This document shows positions 1-8,069 of a stretch of 64,000 nt of DNA, piece by piece. The stretch's first letter is position 1. The number at the start of each line of letters is the position of its first letter. Below the pieces are notes generated by a model. That model saw nothing but the letters and a program-made list of their open reading frames with translations. It had not been told where the DNA came from and ran no database searches. Made by a program: the position numbers and the translations under genes. The stretch is from Sansalvadorimonas sp965221135 (lineage in GTDB: Bacteria > Pseudomonadota > Gammaproteobacteria > Pseudomonadales > Endozoicomonadaceae), in NCBI GenBank assembly GCA_965221135.1, contig CBDCRZ010000069.1, forward strand, positions 248,001 to 312,000. The letters are read 5' to 3'.

Positions 1-859
1 TAAGGGATATGGAGCGCTCAATATCAATAATCTCCGCCGTTTGGCCTCTTCCCAGAGTTTCTTCCCCTGGAAGCGAGAAGCCAAGAGCCCCAGCTCCAGC
101 CGCTACAACCGTGCCATTATTACGCTTTCTGAAAGGAAGTGCCTGGGTTTGCCAGCAGTGAAGTGCTTCTCGCCAGTCCCCCTGTAGTGAGTAGATAAAA
201 GCGGTGATCCGCGCGGGGATAATATTAAGAAAACAATAGAAATAGGCTGTGAACCGACCAAAGAAAAGATAATCCTCCTGTCTGTAGTCCCACAGAAGGT
301 TTAGCCGGTACATCAGCCGATAGAGGAGGGCTGCCGGGGCACCGGCCACTGCAAACCAGAATAGAGCACCAAAAACAGCACTGTTACCGGTTTTGAGAAC
401 CCATTTGGTGGTTGAAGTGACCATCTGCTCTTTGGTCATATTGTCGGTACTCTCTATGGATATCTCTCTGGCAATCTCTTTACCCTGTTTACGAGCCTCG
501 GGAAGGGAGCCTTGAAACAGTGCGCGGCAGATTATGCGGGCATCTTCAGCGAGCTGAGAGCCCCTGATAACAACATAAAGAATACCGACTTCGAACCACC
601 ATCCGAGAATGGGAGTAGTGGTCAGCAACCATGTCACAATCACCAGTGGAATGGCTGTAAAGAGAACCGCTATTACCCCATAGGGGAACTGCCTTTCAGG
701 GTGGCCATCGTCATCTTTTAAATAGAACAGGCCTTCAATACGGCGGGCAAGCTCTTCGAACTTTTCCAGAGGACGCCAGCGCTGGATGCGAATAAAGAAA
801 ATATCCAGTACAACGGCAAGAAGAGTCTGGATACCAAAGCTAGTGATAAAGTCATACAT
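1..859 (-). CDS. cobD: CobD/CbiB-family cobalamin biosynthesis protein (3' end cut by window)
   Basis: Reading the minus strand from the ATG at 859 gives an uninterrupted frame of about 286 codons running off the window start, so the C-terminus is missing. The product is a multi-pass membrane protein with hydrophobic stretches near residues 5-20, 65-90 and 165-185. The stretch with FGALFWFAVAGAPAALLYRL and the later PARITA resemble the conserved core of CobD/CbiB, the enzyme that attaches the aminopropanol arm to cobyric acid. The N-terminal GDP-HP motif usual in CobD is not visible. The related AmpE family is the main alternative, but cobQ lies 134 bp upstream on the same strand and favours CobD. 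The intervening gap holds a 7-bp stem-loop at 950-969. Confidence 0.75.
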   Translation of the reverse strand, partial: MYDFITSFGIQTLLAVVLDIFFIRIQRWRPLEKFEELARRIEGLFYLKDDDGHPERQFPYGVIAVLFTAIPLVIVTWLLTTTPILGWWFEVGILYVVIRGSQLAEDARIICRALFQGSLPEARKQGKEIAREISIESTDNMTKEQMVTSTTKWVLKTGNSAVFGALFWFAVAGAPAALLYRLMYRLNLLWDYRQEDYLFFGRFTAYFYCFLNIIPARITAFIYSLQGDWREALHCWQTQALPFRKRNNGTVVAAGAGALGFSLPGEETLGRGQTAEIIDIERSISL

Positions 860-949
860 GGATACACCAACAATATTCTTCAGGCTCAACAGGGAAATAA
901 AAGCACAAACAAAAGTAGTGCGAAATCTCTGACTATGCGAGGGGAGATG

Positions 950-969
950 CGAGCAGCGAACACTGCTCG
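950..969 (-). other. stem-loop between cobQ and cobD
   Basis: A perfect 7-bp inverted repeat (CGAGCAG/CTGCTCG) with a 6-nt loop lies in the cobQ-cobD gap. There is no T-run after it on the minus strand, so it looks like an RNA-processing or attenuation hairpin, not a classical terminator. Confidence 0.35.
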
Positions 970-993
970 TGGTAAAAGGACGCAGTAAAAGGA

Positions 994-2481
994 TTAGTTA
1001 TTCATTGCGATCTGATGAACTTTATCCATATCCAGGTACTCTTCAATAGTGTCAGCTATACGGTCAATGCCCTGTTCGCGAATCAGGTTGTAGTCGGGTA
1101 TTTCAATATCAGTCAGGCCGGCCCATGCGAGAATCTGACGACAGGCATCCGGTTGTTCAAAGATGCCATGCAGATAACTGCCTAATAGCGAACCATCGTC
1201 TGACATCGCACCATCAACACGGCCATCATCGAGCTTGATAACAGGGTTATCCAGAGCGACACCTGTTGTAGAACCGGCATGTATTTCATAACCGGTGACA
1301 GCAACAGAATCATTTCCGGGAAGAGATATTAGCCCCTTCACCTGATGCAGCTGCTTCTGTGCTTCGATCACTGTTTCCAGTTCAAGTAACCCCAAACCTT
1401 CACTGCTGCCCGGGTGACCTTCAATACCTTTCGGGTCATGGAGCATCTGCCCAAGCATTTGGTAGCCACCGCAGATTCCCATTACCTTTCCGCCGAAACG
1501 CAGATGGCGGTAAATAGCTTTGTCCCAGCCGTTATCGCGAAGAAAGGCTAAATCGGAACGAGTGTTCTTACTGCCGGGAATAATAATCAGGTCGCAGGCG
1601 GGGAAGGCATCACCCTTCCAGACAAACTGAATATCAATATTGGGATGCAGGCGCAGCGGGTCAAAATCAGTATGATTACTCACCCGGCTCAGCACAGGTA
1701 CAACAACTTTCAGAATATTGTGAGAGTCGGTGGTGAGTTGCTGATCGGCAACCGCATCTTCCGCTTCAAGGTGTAAGCCGTGCAGATAAGGTAGAACTCC
1801 CAACACAGGTTTGCCAGTTTTTTCTTCCAGCCAATCCAAACCTGAGGTCAGCAGTGAAACATCGCCACGGAAACGATTAATTACAAAACCCTTCACCCGG
1901 TTCTGTTCCGATTCAGACAACAGTGCCAGTGTGCCATAGAGGTGGGCGAATACACCGCCACGGTCAATATCCGCAACAATAATGACTGGGCAGTCCGCTT
2001 CTTCGGCAAAACCCATATTGGCAACATCCCTGTCCCGCAGGTTAATTTCTGCCGGGCTGCCTGCACCTTCAATAATGACCACATCACTGGAAGACTGAAG
2101 ACGCCCGTAAGCCTCCATAATGGAACCCAGCACCTTGGGTTTGTACTCATGGTAACTGGTGGCATTCATTTCGCCGACAGCGTGACCGTTCACAATCACC
2201 TGAGCACCAATATCCGTATTAGGTTTTAGCAGAACAGGGTTCATATCGGTATGAGGTTCCAGACCACAAGCCTGAGCCTGTACCGCCTGAGCACGGCCGA
2301 TTTCTCCTCCATCAGAGGTGACGGCACTGTTCAGCGCCATATTCTGGGATTTGAACGGACTGACATGATAGCCACGACGTTTAAAGACCCGGCACAGGCC
2401 AGCACAAAGCACACTTTTACCTGCATCGGAGGTGGTGCCCTGAACCATCAGGGCGCCCGTTATTTTAGAGTGGGGCATCAA
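994..2481 (-). CDS. cobQ: cobyric acid synthase CobQ/CbiP
   Basis: This cytoplasmic glutamine amidotransferase amidates adenosyl-cobyrinic a,c-diamide to cobyric acid. Its 495 residues match the usual family length. The N-terminal dethiobiotin-synthetase-like ATPase domain carries the P-loop GTTSDAGKS at residues 15-23. The C-terminal class I GATase domain carries the nucleophile motif GICGGYQMLG with Cys337 and a late YLHGIF containing the catalytic-type His. Two adjacent Met codons open the frame, so the start could be 2481 or 2478. It is divergent from yaeQ and precedes cobD on the same strand. No cobalamin riboswitch is visible in the short upstream gap. Confidence 0.95.
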   Translation of the reverse strand: MMPHSKITGALMVQGTTSDAGKSVLCAGLCRVFKRRGYHVSPFKSQNMALNSAVTSDGGEIGRAQAVQAQACGLEPHTDMNPVLLKPNTDIGAQVIVNGHAVGEMNATSYHEYKPKVLGSIMEAYGRLQSSSDVVIIEGAGSPAEINLRDRDVANMGFAEEADCPVIIVADIDRGGVFAHLYGTLALLSESEQNRVKGFVINRFRGDVSLLTSGLDWLEEKTGKPVLGVLPYLHGLHLEAEDAVADQQLTTDSHNILKVVVPVLSRVSNHTDFDPLRLHPNIDIQFVWKGDAFPACDLIIIPGSKNTRSDLAFLRDNGWDKAIYRHLRFGGKVMGICGGYQMLGQMLHDPKGIEGHPGSSEGLGLLELETVIEAQKQLHQVKGLISLPGNDSVAVTGYEIHAGSTTGVALDNPVIKLDDGRVDGAMSDDGSLLGSYLHGIFEQPDACRQILAWAGLTDIEIPDYNLIREQGIDRIADTIEEYLDMDKVHQIAMNN

Positions 2482-2682
2482 TTGTCTCGAATTCAGCAGC
2501 TGTTCAGAATCAATGTCATGGGTGAGGCGCAGGCATTATAAATGTTTTCTTGCTGCGCTGAGAGGGCATAGGGTAACTCGTTGTTCGCTGTAAGAAGTGG
2601 TTTGTATCGATCCTTATATCCTGTAGGCTCCAGCGCAGTATTTAAATCTACTCCTTCCTTTTCGTCTTACCGGATTCAATAT

Positions 2683-3219
2683 ATGGCACTTAAAGCCACT
2701 ATTTTTAAAGCTGAGCTCCAGATAGCTGATATGGACCGCGGCTACTATGAAACCCATCAGGTGACTACCGCTCGTCATCCTTCTGAAAATGATGCTCGAA
2801 TGATGGTGCGCCTGCTGGCTTTTGCTCTGCATGCGACAGAAGACATGCAGTTCACCCGTGGGCTGAGTGTGGACGATGAGCCAGAGTTGTGGGAAAAAGA
2901 GCTGACAGGTGATGTGAAAACCTGGATTGAAGTCGGTTTACCAGATGAACGTCGTATCCGTAAAGCCTGTAACCAGTCCCAAAAAGCGATCATTTACGCT
3001 TATGGTGATAATGCGGCACCTGTCTGGAAAGAGCAGAACAAAGCGATCATTAAACGCTTTTCTAATCTGGAAATTATTTTTATTCCAGAAGAGCAGGTCG
3101 AAGCTATGGCTGAACACACAGAGCGTACTATGAATCTGCAATATACGGTTCAGGACGAACACGTTATGTTCAGCAGTGAAAAAGGTGCGGTTGATGTGTT
3201 TCCGGAAAAGTGGAAATAA
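2683..3219 (+). CDS. yaeQ: YaeQ family protein
   Basis: The 178-residue product starts MALKATIFKAELQIADMD and contains LARHPSE-like, QFTRGL, DDEPE and GLPDERRIRKAC segments that follow the YaeQ family closely. YaeQ adopts a restriction-endonuclease-like fold; its cellular role is not settled, although it was once proposed as an RfaH suppressor. The open frame extends upstream to 2581, but the start at 2683 matches the conserved family N-terminus and length (E. coli YaeQ is 181 residues). The gene is divergent from cobQ and is followed by a gene-free repeat-bearing stretch. Confidence 0.93.
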   Translation: MALKATIFKAELQIADMDRGYYETHQVTTARHPSENDARMMVRLLAFALHATEDMQFTRGLSVDDEPELWEKELTGDVKTWIEVGLPDERRIRKACNQSQKAIIYAYGDNAAPVWKEQNKAIIKRFSNLEIIFIPEEQVEAMAEHTERTMNLQYTVQDEHVMFSSEKGAVDVFPEKWK

Positions 3220-3647
3220 AAGATAGATACTTGTGCTAGAGAAGCTTGTGCTAGAGAGGCTTGTGCTAGAGAGGCTTGTGCCAGAGAGCTACTGGTGTGA
3301 CAGGTACTGTGCTATAAAAGAAATCTTAGGGCTTGATATCCTTACCAGGCCCATCGATTCCAGATCATCCTTGATCTCAGTCAATCCGTTGACTGTGGAA
3401 GGAAGTCATCCTGACTAACCTTCGCTAATCCTTGTACTGACAAGTCAGTACTAAGCAGGGGCCTTCCTGGCCATCCCTTTGCCGCGTACCCTGCGGCTAA
3501 CCTGCAGGGTCTATATTATGTTCCTCATCAGGATTGGAATAGTCGTTATAACCACACCCTTGTGTGGGATATTTCTTACACGACACTCCGTCGACTGTGT
3601 AACGGGGCATATACACAGTGAGAAGTGTGGGTTTTGAGCGATATTTA
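3220..3647. other. gene-free stretch with tandem repeats and dyads
   Basis: There is no convincing gene here. It contains four 15-bp tandem repeats (3230-3289), a perfect 8-bp dyad GTACTGAC/GTCAGTAC at 3434-3451, and a weaker CCCTGC/GCAGGG stem at 3489-3509. A 61-codon open frame from 3233 is mostly the translated repeat and is not supported as a gene. Confidence 0.6.
3230..3289. repeat. 4 x 15-bp tandem repeat
   Basis: The unit CTTGTGCTAGAGAGG occurs four times head to tail just after the yaeQ stop codon. Units 2 and 3 are identical; units 1 and 4 carry one or two changes. It looks like slippage-generated minisatellite DNA. Confidence 0.9.
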
Positions 3648-4724
3648 TCAGTCACTGAACAGGTTGTTTGTGTTGTACTCTTCCAGAGGCCGCAAAGCGT
3701 TTACGTCGATATAAGGCACGAGCAACCGGTTTCGCTTTATCCAGTTACACAACAGAGGCAGTTTTTCCTGAATGCTCTCTGGGGTTTCGTGGTAAAACCT
3801 TGCGGCATTACCCAGATCATCAATATTGAGAGCTCTGCCGCGGACGCTTTTATGAAAGTTCTCTTCATTTCTCTGTGACTTGGCAATATTGAGCAGAGTC
3901 ACCATACGGTCGAGAAGTGTTTTAGTCTGCCCTGACAGTACACTTTGGGTCATGAGGATAAGTTCGGAAGTATCCAGTTCCCAGCCTGGTCCATTGTCGT
4001 CCCCTTTATCATCGAAATCTTCATTCTCTAAAGCAGCATCTTCTTTGTCATCGTGTGCTTCTGTCTTTTTGGGTTCAGGCAGGAATCGAGTCGCGTATAC
4101 TTCCAAGACCGCTTTGTTGAGATCTTCTAACTCAAATTGTGCTTTTTCATCACCCTTCACAGTTTGTGTTTTTAGCATCTCCAGTCTGGCTTCTACAATC
4201 AGAGCCAGAGATGCTGTCAGGTAGTCATCAATATTAATTCCGCTTGAACTCACCCCTGCTGTGCGCTCATCGGGGTAGATTTGATCATCAATATAATCAA
4301 TGTCAGAAGAGGACTTTAGTACGATAATGTTATAGCCATTTTGTGCCATAAAAGATGTCAGAGCCTGGTCATCAGGTTGGCTATCGCCGTTAGAATCCAG
4401 CAAGTGAGCCATAGTGTCTTTAGTCAGGTGCAGGACATCTGCTTTGGTTCGATCGTTTATGAGTACGGGAATCCCAAAAACATCGCTGTCCTGTTTGAGA
4501 GATGCCTGAAGTGCATCCCGTTCTTTTTTAAAGATCTGAAAGGAGTAAACAGGTTCTTCTGCGCTGGCATCTTGAAAGGAGGCCGCTTGAGAAGCTGTTT
4601 GCTCAGATGATGAGCTGTCTTGAGATTGCTCGGCCCAGACTGGAAATAAAGGCATTCCCAATAGAGAAACAGTTATAACTGCAATAAAGGAGGAGGTGTT
4701 GAGCTTATACGATTTTGTTTCCAT
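3648..4724 (-). CDS. exported protein of unknown function
   Basis: I do not recognise this 358-residue protein. The ATG at 4724 is preferred over an upstream in-frame Met because it has a GGAGA ribosome-binding site and directly opens a good signal peptide: basic METKSYK, a hydrophobic core around residues 12-25, and a VWA cleavage site near residue 30. The mature part is acidic, with a Ser/Gln-rich start (residues 32-55), an Asp/Glu-rich linker around residue 235-260, and helical segments. No catalytic motif is visible. It is divergent from another exported unknown at 4853, with which it shares a roughly 130-bp promoter region. Confidence 0.75.
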   Translation of the reverse strand: METKSYKLNTSSFIAVITVSLLGMPLFPVWAEQSQDSSSSEQTASQAASFQDASAEEPVYSFQIFKKERDALQASLKQDSDVFGIPVLINDRTKADVLHLTKDTMAHLLDSNGDSQPDDQALTSFMAQNGYNIIVLKSSSDIDYIDDQIYPDERTAGVSSSGINIDDYLTASLALIVEARLEMLKTQTVKGDEKAQFELEDLNKAVLEVYATRFLPEPKKTEAHDDKEDAALENEDFDDKGDDNGPGWELDTSELILMTQSVLSGQTKTLLDRMVTLLNIAKSQRNEENFHKSVRGRALNIDDLGNAARFYHETPESIQEKLPLLCNWIKRNRLLVPYIDVNALRPLEEYNTNNLFSD

Positions 4725-4852
4725 GGGTTGTCTCCACAAATAAAAGGCATAGGGGCAGATAACTAAAAAGTAGTTAGAAGAATTCTGAGTTGAGAAGTCT
4801 AGACCACCGCTTTGATAGGGACGTATCGTTCCTGGAGTGCTCTGTTTAATTT

Positions 4853-6988
4853 ATGTATCGCTTTGTGTGGAAGTTTTTGACAAGGGTTCTAATCTGGTGG
4901 GGGTTTAATATATGTGCGGTGCAGGCTATGAAAAGTGATACGAGGTGGTTTTGCAGCAAGTGCAATATGTTAAAAACTGGCAGGTTAATTAATACAGTTT
5001 TTCTTGGTCTGTCGCTGTATGGTGCAAATGCATTTGCAGGGGGAAAGGATGGAGTCGGCGGAGTCGGTACCGTCCCTCAGGCTGCGGTGGACCAGTTGCA
5101 GCAGCGTTTACAAGAGATCAAGGTTGAAGATATACCTCAGGATGTGAAATCGACATTGATGGAGATGCCGCTGTCCGGGATGGATGATGAAGTTTTGTCT
5201 CTGTATAACTCAGCCGGAGAAGAGGGTGTTAAACCTTTGATGGATCACATGCAGCAACATGCTGAAAGTGACGTATGTCGAATGAATACAACATCTCGCT
5301 ACTGTATGAAAAACTGGGTTGTTAACCCATGTAGTAGAGAGTCATGGTTATATCCATTATCCGCCTATAAAGCAACTTTCTGGATATGGAACCCGGAAAT
5401 CGCTCGTATTCTTATGCAGAGCAGCTTTAGTACACACCTGACAAAACAGGATTGGTTTAGTACACACCTGACAAAACAGGATTTGTTTGGTGCGGATATG
5501 TACTTGGGTAAAAACGAGAAAAAATCAGATGTTAGTCAGGCTTTGGAAGCAGAGGCTTTGCCTTTGTTAATTGAAGAACTGGCTCCATTCTCACAGGAAT
5601 TTATAGAGAAAATGGCATCGAGCCCAGGGTTCGAAGGGGTTGGTGATGATGGTGGTGAATACCTGATGAAATCTATTTTATATCTGGTGTTTAATGTTGA
5701 TATGTCAGGCCACCGTAAAAAATTGAATGAAATACGGGAGCATTTTCGTGGAGCTATAGAGACAGCTGCCATCCTGCCGGCCGGCATGGCTTATCAGGGA
5801 GCGCCAAATTTTATAAAGAAACCTTATATTTGGCTAACCCATTCAAAAATGTATGAAAAAAATAAATTGTTACTGGCTGATGTGGATTGGTTAGTAAAAA
5901 CGGTTGAAGAGCAAGGCTTTCTTGATGACGTAAATTATGACTCAAAGTATCCAGAGTGCAGTTTGTTAAGGGAGCTTTATAAAAAGAGTAACGGCGTGCT
6001 CACGGAAGAGGATAAATATGATCTTCTGAATACTATGCTTGCCGGGGCAGATACCAAGCTCTCTCTGTTGAACTCAGTATTTGCTGAATTGGCTAGTAAA
6101 CAGGATGCACAACAGGAAATTAGAGCGGAGGTGGTTCGTGTTCTCCTTGAGGATGGGGTTCGCCCTGAAGGTTTTTACGAGCATAAATGGACGTACGAAC
6201 AAATTAAGGGGACAAGAGAAACAAGGCTGCCTGTCTTGCATCATTTTCTCGACGAGGTCTTGCTGCATTACCCTCCAGCCCCACTTGAAACCCGGCGTGT
6301 TGAGACGAACATTACAGTTCATATGACTGACACCACTAAAGCGGAAGGTGATGAGGGCCGCTATGTCGCCATGAGCTTTAAGAAAGGAGAAACTGTCGTA
6401 TTCCCCGTCTATTACCTGAACCCCTGGGAAGGTAACCCTAATCCTTTTATTCCTGATGCGATAAAAAATGCGCCAGTAGAAGACAGAATTAAATGGGTGC
6501 ACTCTTTCGGTAATCCCGGTAAACATGAGAGCTCTGGGCAGGGTTTTGAGCGCGCTATGCTGAAGCTTGCAGTGGTAAATATGATGGCAAAAGGGATGAA
6601 CCTGACAGCGGATAACATTCCTGCTGCGTACGATCTACAGTTCAGTGGCACATTATCAATACGGGATAAATTTCTGTTTTCGTTGAATAAGTTTGGTTTA
6701 TCAGATCTGATAGCAGATTTACAAGGTGGGTACATCAGTAAGGGCGAGCCTGATGGCTCCTTTGTTGCAGCTCCACTTGAGGAATCTGTGATCACGCCTG
6801 ATCGCCCTCCTGTTGTCGGCGAGGCTGGTGCTTCGGGGGCTTTCAGTATTTCTGATTTCACGGGAACTGCCCACCCCATTGAGCAGGGTGATGGTGGAGG
6901 CAGCAGTGGTGGTCCTGATCTTAAAGGAAGCCCCACAAAGCCTCGAAAACGAGCTGCTGTGACCGGGCAATATCAGACGACTCAATAA
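4853..6988 (+). CDS. large exported protein of unknown function
   Basis: This open frame of 711 codons is not recognisable by family. Three starts are possible: 4853, 4928 and 4967. The last gives the neatest signal peptide, with a basic MLKTGR start, a hydrophobic stretch and cleavage after NAFA, so the mature protein probably starts at GGKDG. The body is mixed helical with scattered Cys residues near the N-terminus and a low-complexity C-terminal tail rich in Gly, Ser, Pro and basic residues. A perfect 10-residue duplication (FSTHLTKQD twice) comes from a 30-bp tandem repeat at 5426-5485. The 3' end overlaps the convergent TrmB-like gene by 68 bp. Confidence 0.75.
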   Translation: MYRFVWKFLTRVLIWWGFNICAVQAMKSDTRWFCSKCNMLKTGRLINTVFLGLSLYGANAFAGGKDGVGGVGTVPQAAVDQLQQRLQEIKVEDIPQDVKSTLMEMPLSGMDDEVLSLYNSAGEEGVKPLMDHMQQHAESDVCRMNTTSRYCMKNWVVNPCSRESWLYPLSAYKATFWIWNPEIARILMQSSFSTHLTKQDWFSTHLTKQDLFGADMYLGKNEKKSDVSQALEAEALPLLIEELAPFSQEFIEKMASSPGFEGVGDDGGEYLMKSILYLVFNVDMSGHRKKLNEIREHFRGAIETAAILPAGMAYQGAPNFIKKPYIWLTHSKMYEKNKLLLADVDWLVKTVEEQGFLDDVNYDSKYPECSLLRELYKKSNGVLTEEDKYDLLNTMLAGADTKLSLLNSVFAELASKQDAQQEIRAEVVRVLLEDGVRPEGFYEHKWTYEQIKGTRETRLPVLHHFLDEVLLHYPPAPLETRRVETNITVHMTDTTKAEGDEGRYVAMSFKKGETVVFPVYYLNPWEGNPNPFIPDAIKNAPVEDRIKWVHSFGNPGKHESSGQGFERAMLKLAVVNMMAKGMNLTADNIPAAYDLQFSGTLSIRDKFLFSLNKFGLSDLIADLQGGYISKGEPDGSFVAAPLEESVITPDRPPVVGEAGASGAFSISDFTGTAHPIEQGDGGGSSGGPDLKGSPTKPRKRAAVTGQYQTTQ
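5426..5485 (+). repeat. 2 x 30-bp in-frame tandem duplication
   Basis: Two adjacent 30-bp units differ only at their ends and duplicate ten codons of the exported protein without changing the frame. Confidence 0.9.
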
Positions 6989-7661
6989 CCGTAGCAACAG
7001 GGTAGTTTTCTGAGGCCATGGATATCATGGCCACCCTGGGTGGGTAAATGGCGATATAACTCGCATCGACAGGACCGTTGGTGCGCAGCCACTTCCGTTC
7101 GGAATATTCGGCATCCTCACCACCTTCACCCAGTGCTATTACCCTTACATTGATGCGCTTTTTAATGCGTTGAGTGGTGTAGTTCGGGAAGGGGCGATAC
7201 AGGTGGTGTCGTATGCTTTTGGTTGAGAATACGCAGTATTGCCGTTCGTCCTGCTGACTTACAGTGGCAAGAATGTCCTTGAGTACGAACTCAATGCCTG
7301 CGTCTCCTTCATAGAAACGTACATTTCCGGCTGAGAAATCCGGCTTCAGGTGATGCAGGCCGGGAATAATATCGCTCTTCAGGGAACTGATTGTGTTTTC
7401 CAGAGCTGTTTTCTTTTCTTCTGCCAGCAGAAGCAACTTGTCCGGGTCTTCCGCTCGAAACACCCGGCGTTTGCCTTTAGGGGCATAACTGATAATCCCG
7501 CGTGCTGCCATCTGCTTCAGGGACTCATAGGTTGTTCCCCGGTTAATGCCGGTATGGGTGGCAATGTCACGAATGGATGACGGGCCCAATTGAAACAGCA
7601 CCAGATAGAGATTGATATCCCTGTCCGACATGCCCAGCTGCTGCAGGGTTTTCAGGTTCAT
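6921..7661 (-). CDS. TrmB-like transcriptional regulator
   Basis: The 246-residue protein starts with a winged-helix DNA-binding domain (about residues 1-70), with RDIATHTGINRGTTYESLKQ as the recognition-helix region. A short coiled coil follows (LAEEKKTALENTISSLK), then a C-terminal sensor domain with a phospholipase-D-like start (VRFYEGDAGIEFVLKD). This is the architecture of TrmB-family regulators, which usually sense sugars or other small molecules. Nothing nearby identifies the ligand. A GGAAAG ribosome-binding site supports the ATG at 7661. The last 68 bp overlap the 3' end of the convergent exported-protein gene. Confidence 0.8.
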   Translation of the reverse strand: MNLKTLQQLGMSDRDINLYLVLFQLGPSSIRDIATHTGINRGTTYESLKQMAARGIISYAPKGKRRVFRAEDPDKLLLLAEEKKTALENTISSLKSDIIPGLHHLKPDFSAGNVRFYEGDAGIEFVLKDILATVSQQDERQYCVFSTKSIRHHLYRPFPNYTTQRIKKRINVRVIALGEGGEDAEYSERKWLRTNGPVDASYIAIYPPRVAMISMASENYPVATVIESSDIARSQQLVFEALWGFL

Positions 7662-8069
7662 AGTGCTTTCCGGATGACTTTCTTAACAGTTTGTCAAAAA
7701 ATTTATGACAAATATACTTGTCTAAGTTTCTGCAAGTATTACATTAGTCCCAATATCTCAGACTTGTCAGTAATGTGGTGACACCAGGCTCATTCTGAAC
7801 ACCATGCATTTTATTGCTCAGTACCGGATGTTTTCCTCTTTTCTTACGCAATGGACTATCTGTTAAGGCCACAAGCTGTGAAAGTTAAGTGTCAGGCCTG
7901 ACACAGAACCCAGGGGTAAGACCCAAGAAAAGAGGAAAGCGTCCTGTACCGGGCTTTTTTATTTTTATATTACCCGGCAGGACCGGGATGCTCTGCAGTG
8001 ATCTGTTTAGTTAGTACAAGTTTCTTAGTAACAGGCAGTCATCAGAGCCAATTGATTTGGAACTGTTTT
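7662..8069. other. intergenic region upstream of glmU with long inverted repeat
   Basis: This 408-bp gap separates the divergent trmB-like gene from glmU. The AT-rich part next to the regulator (7680-7760) is probably promoter DNA. The remainder is dominated by the long inverted repeat at 7821-7960. No protein gene is supported here. Confidence 0.6.
7821..7960 (+). ncRNA. candidate structured RNA or leader before glmU-glmS
   Basis: The arms 7821-7845 and 7925-7949 pair over about 25 positions with one clear mismatch and two possible G-U pairs, including an uninterrupted 14-bp core TTTCCTCTTTTCTT. The 79-nt loop contains a perfect 14-nt palindrome, TGTCAGGCCTGACA, at 7890-7903. A T-run (7955-7960) follows shortly after the right arm. 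The object could be a small RNA ending in its own terminator, an attenuating leader of glmU-glmS, or a relic mobile element. I match it to no known RNA family. Confidence 0.45.

Noticed and set aside
2482..2682. possible cobalamin riboswitch upstream of cobQ
   Set aside because: The gap to yaeQ is short and I see no conserved B12-box.
3233..3418. 61-codon open frame after yaeQ (LVLERLVLER repeats)
   Set aside because: It is mainly the translation of the 15-bp tandem repeat, has no ribosome-binding site and no coding-like remainder.
3434..3451. GTACTGAC-AA-GTCAGTAC dyad as a TrpR-like operator
   Set aside because: The outer GTACT arms agree, but the centre does not, and no adjacent gene has a link to tryptophan.
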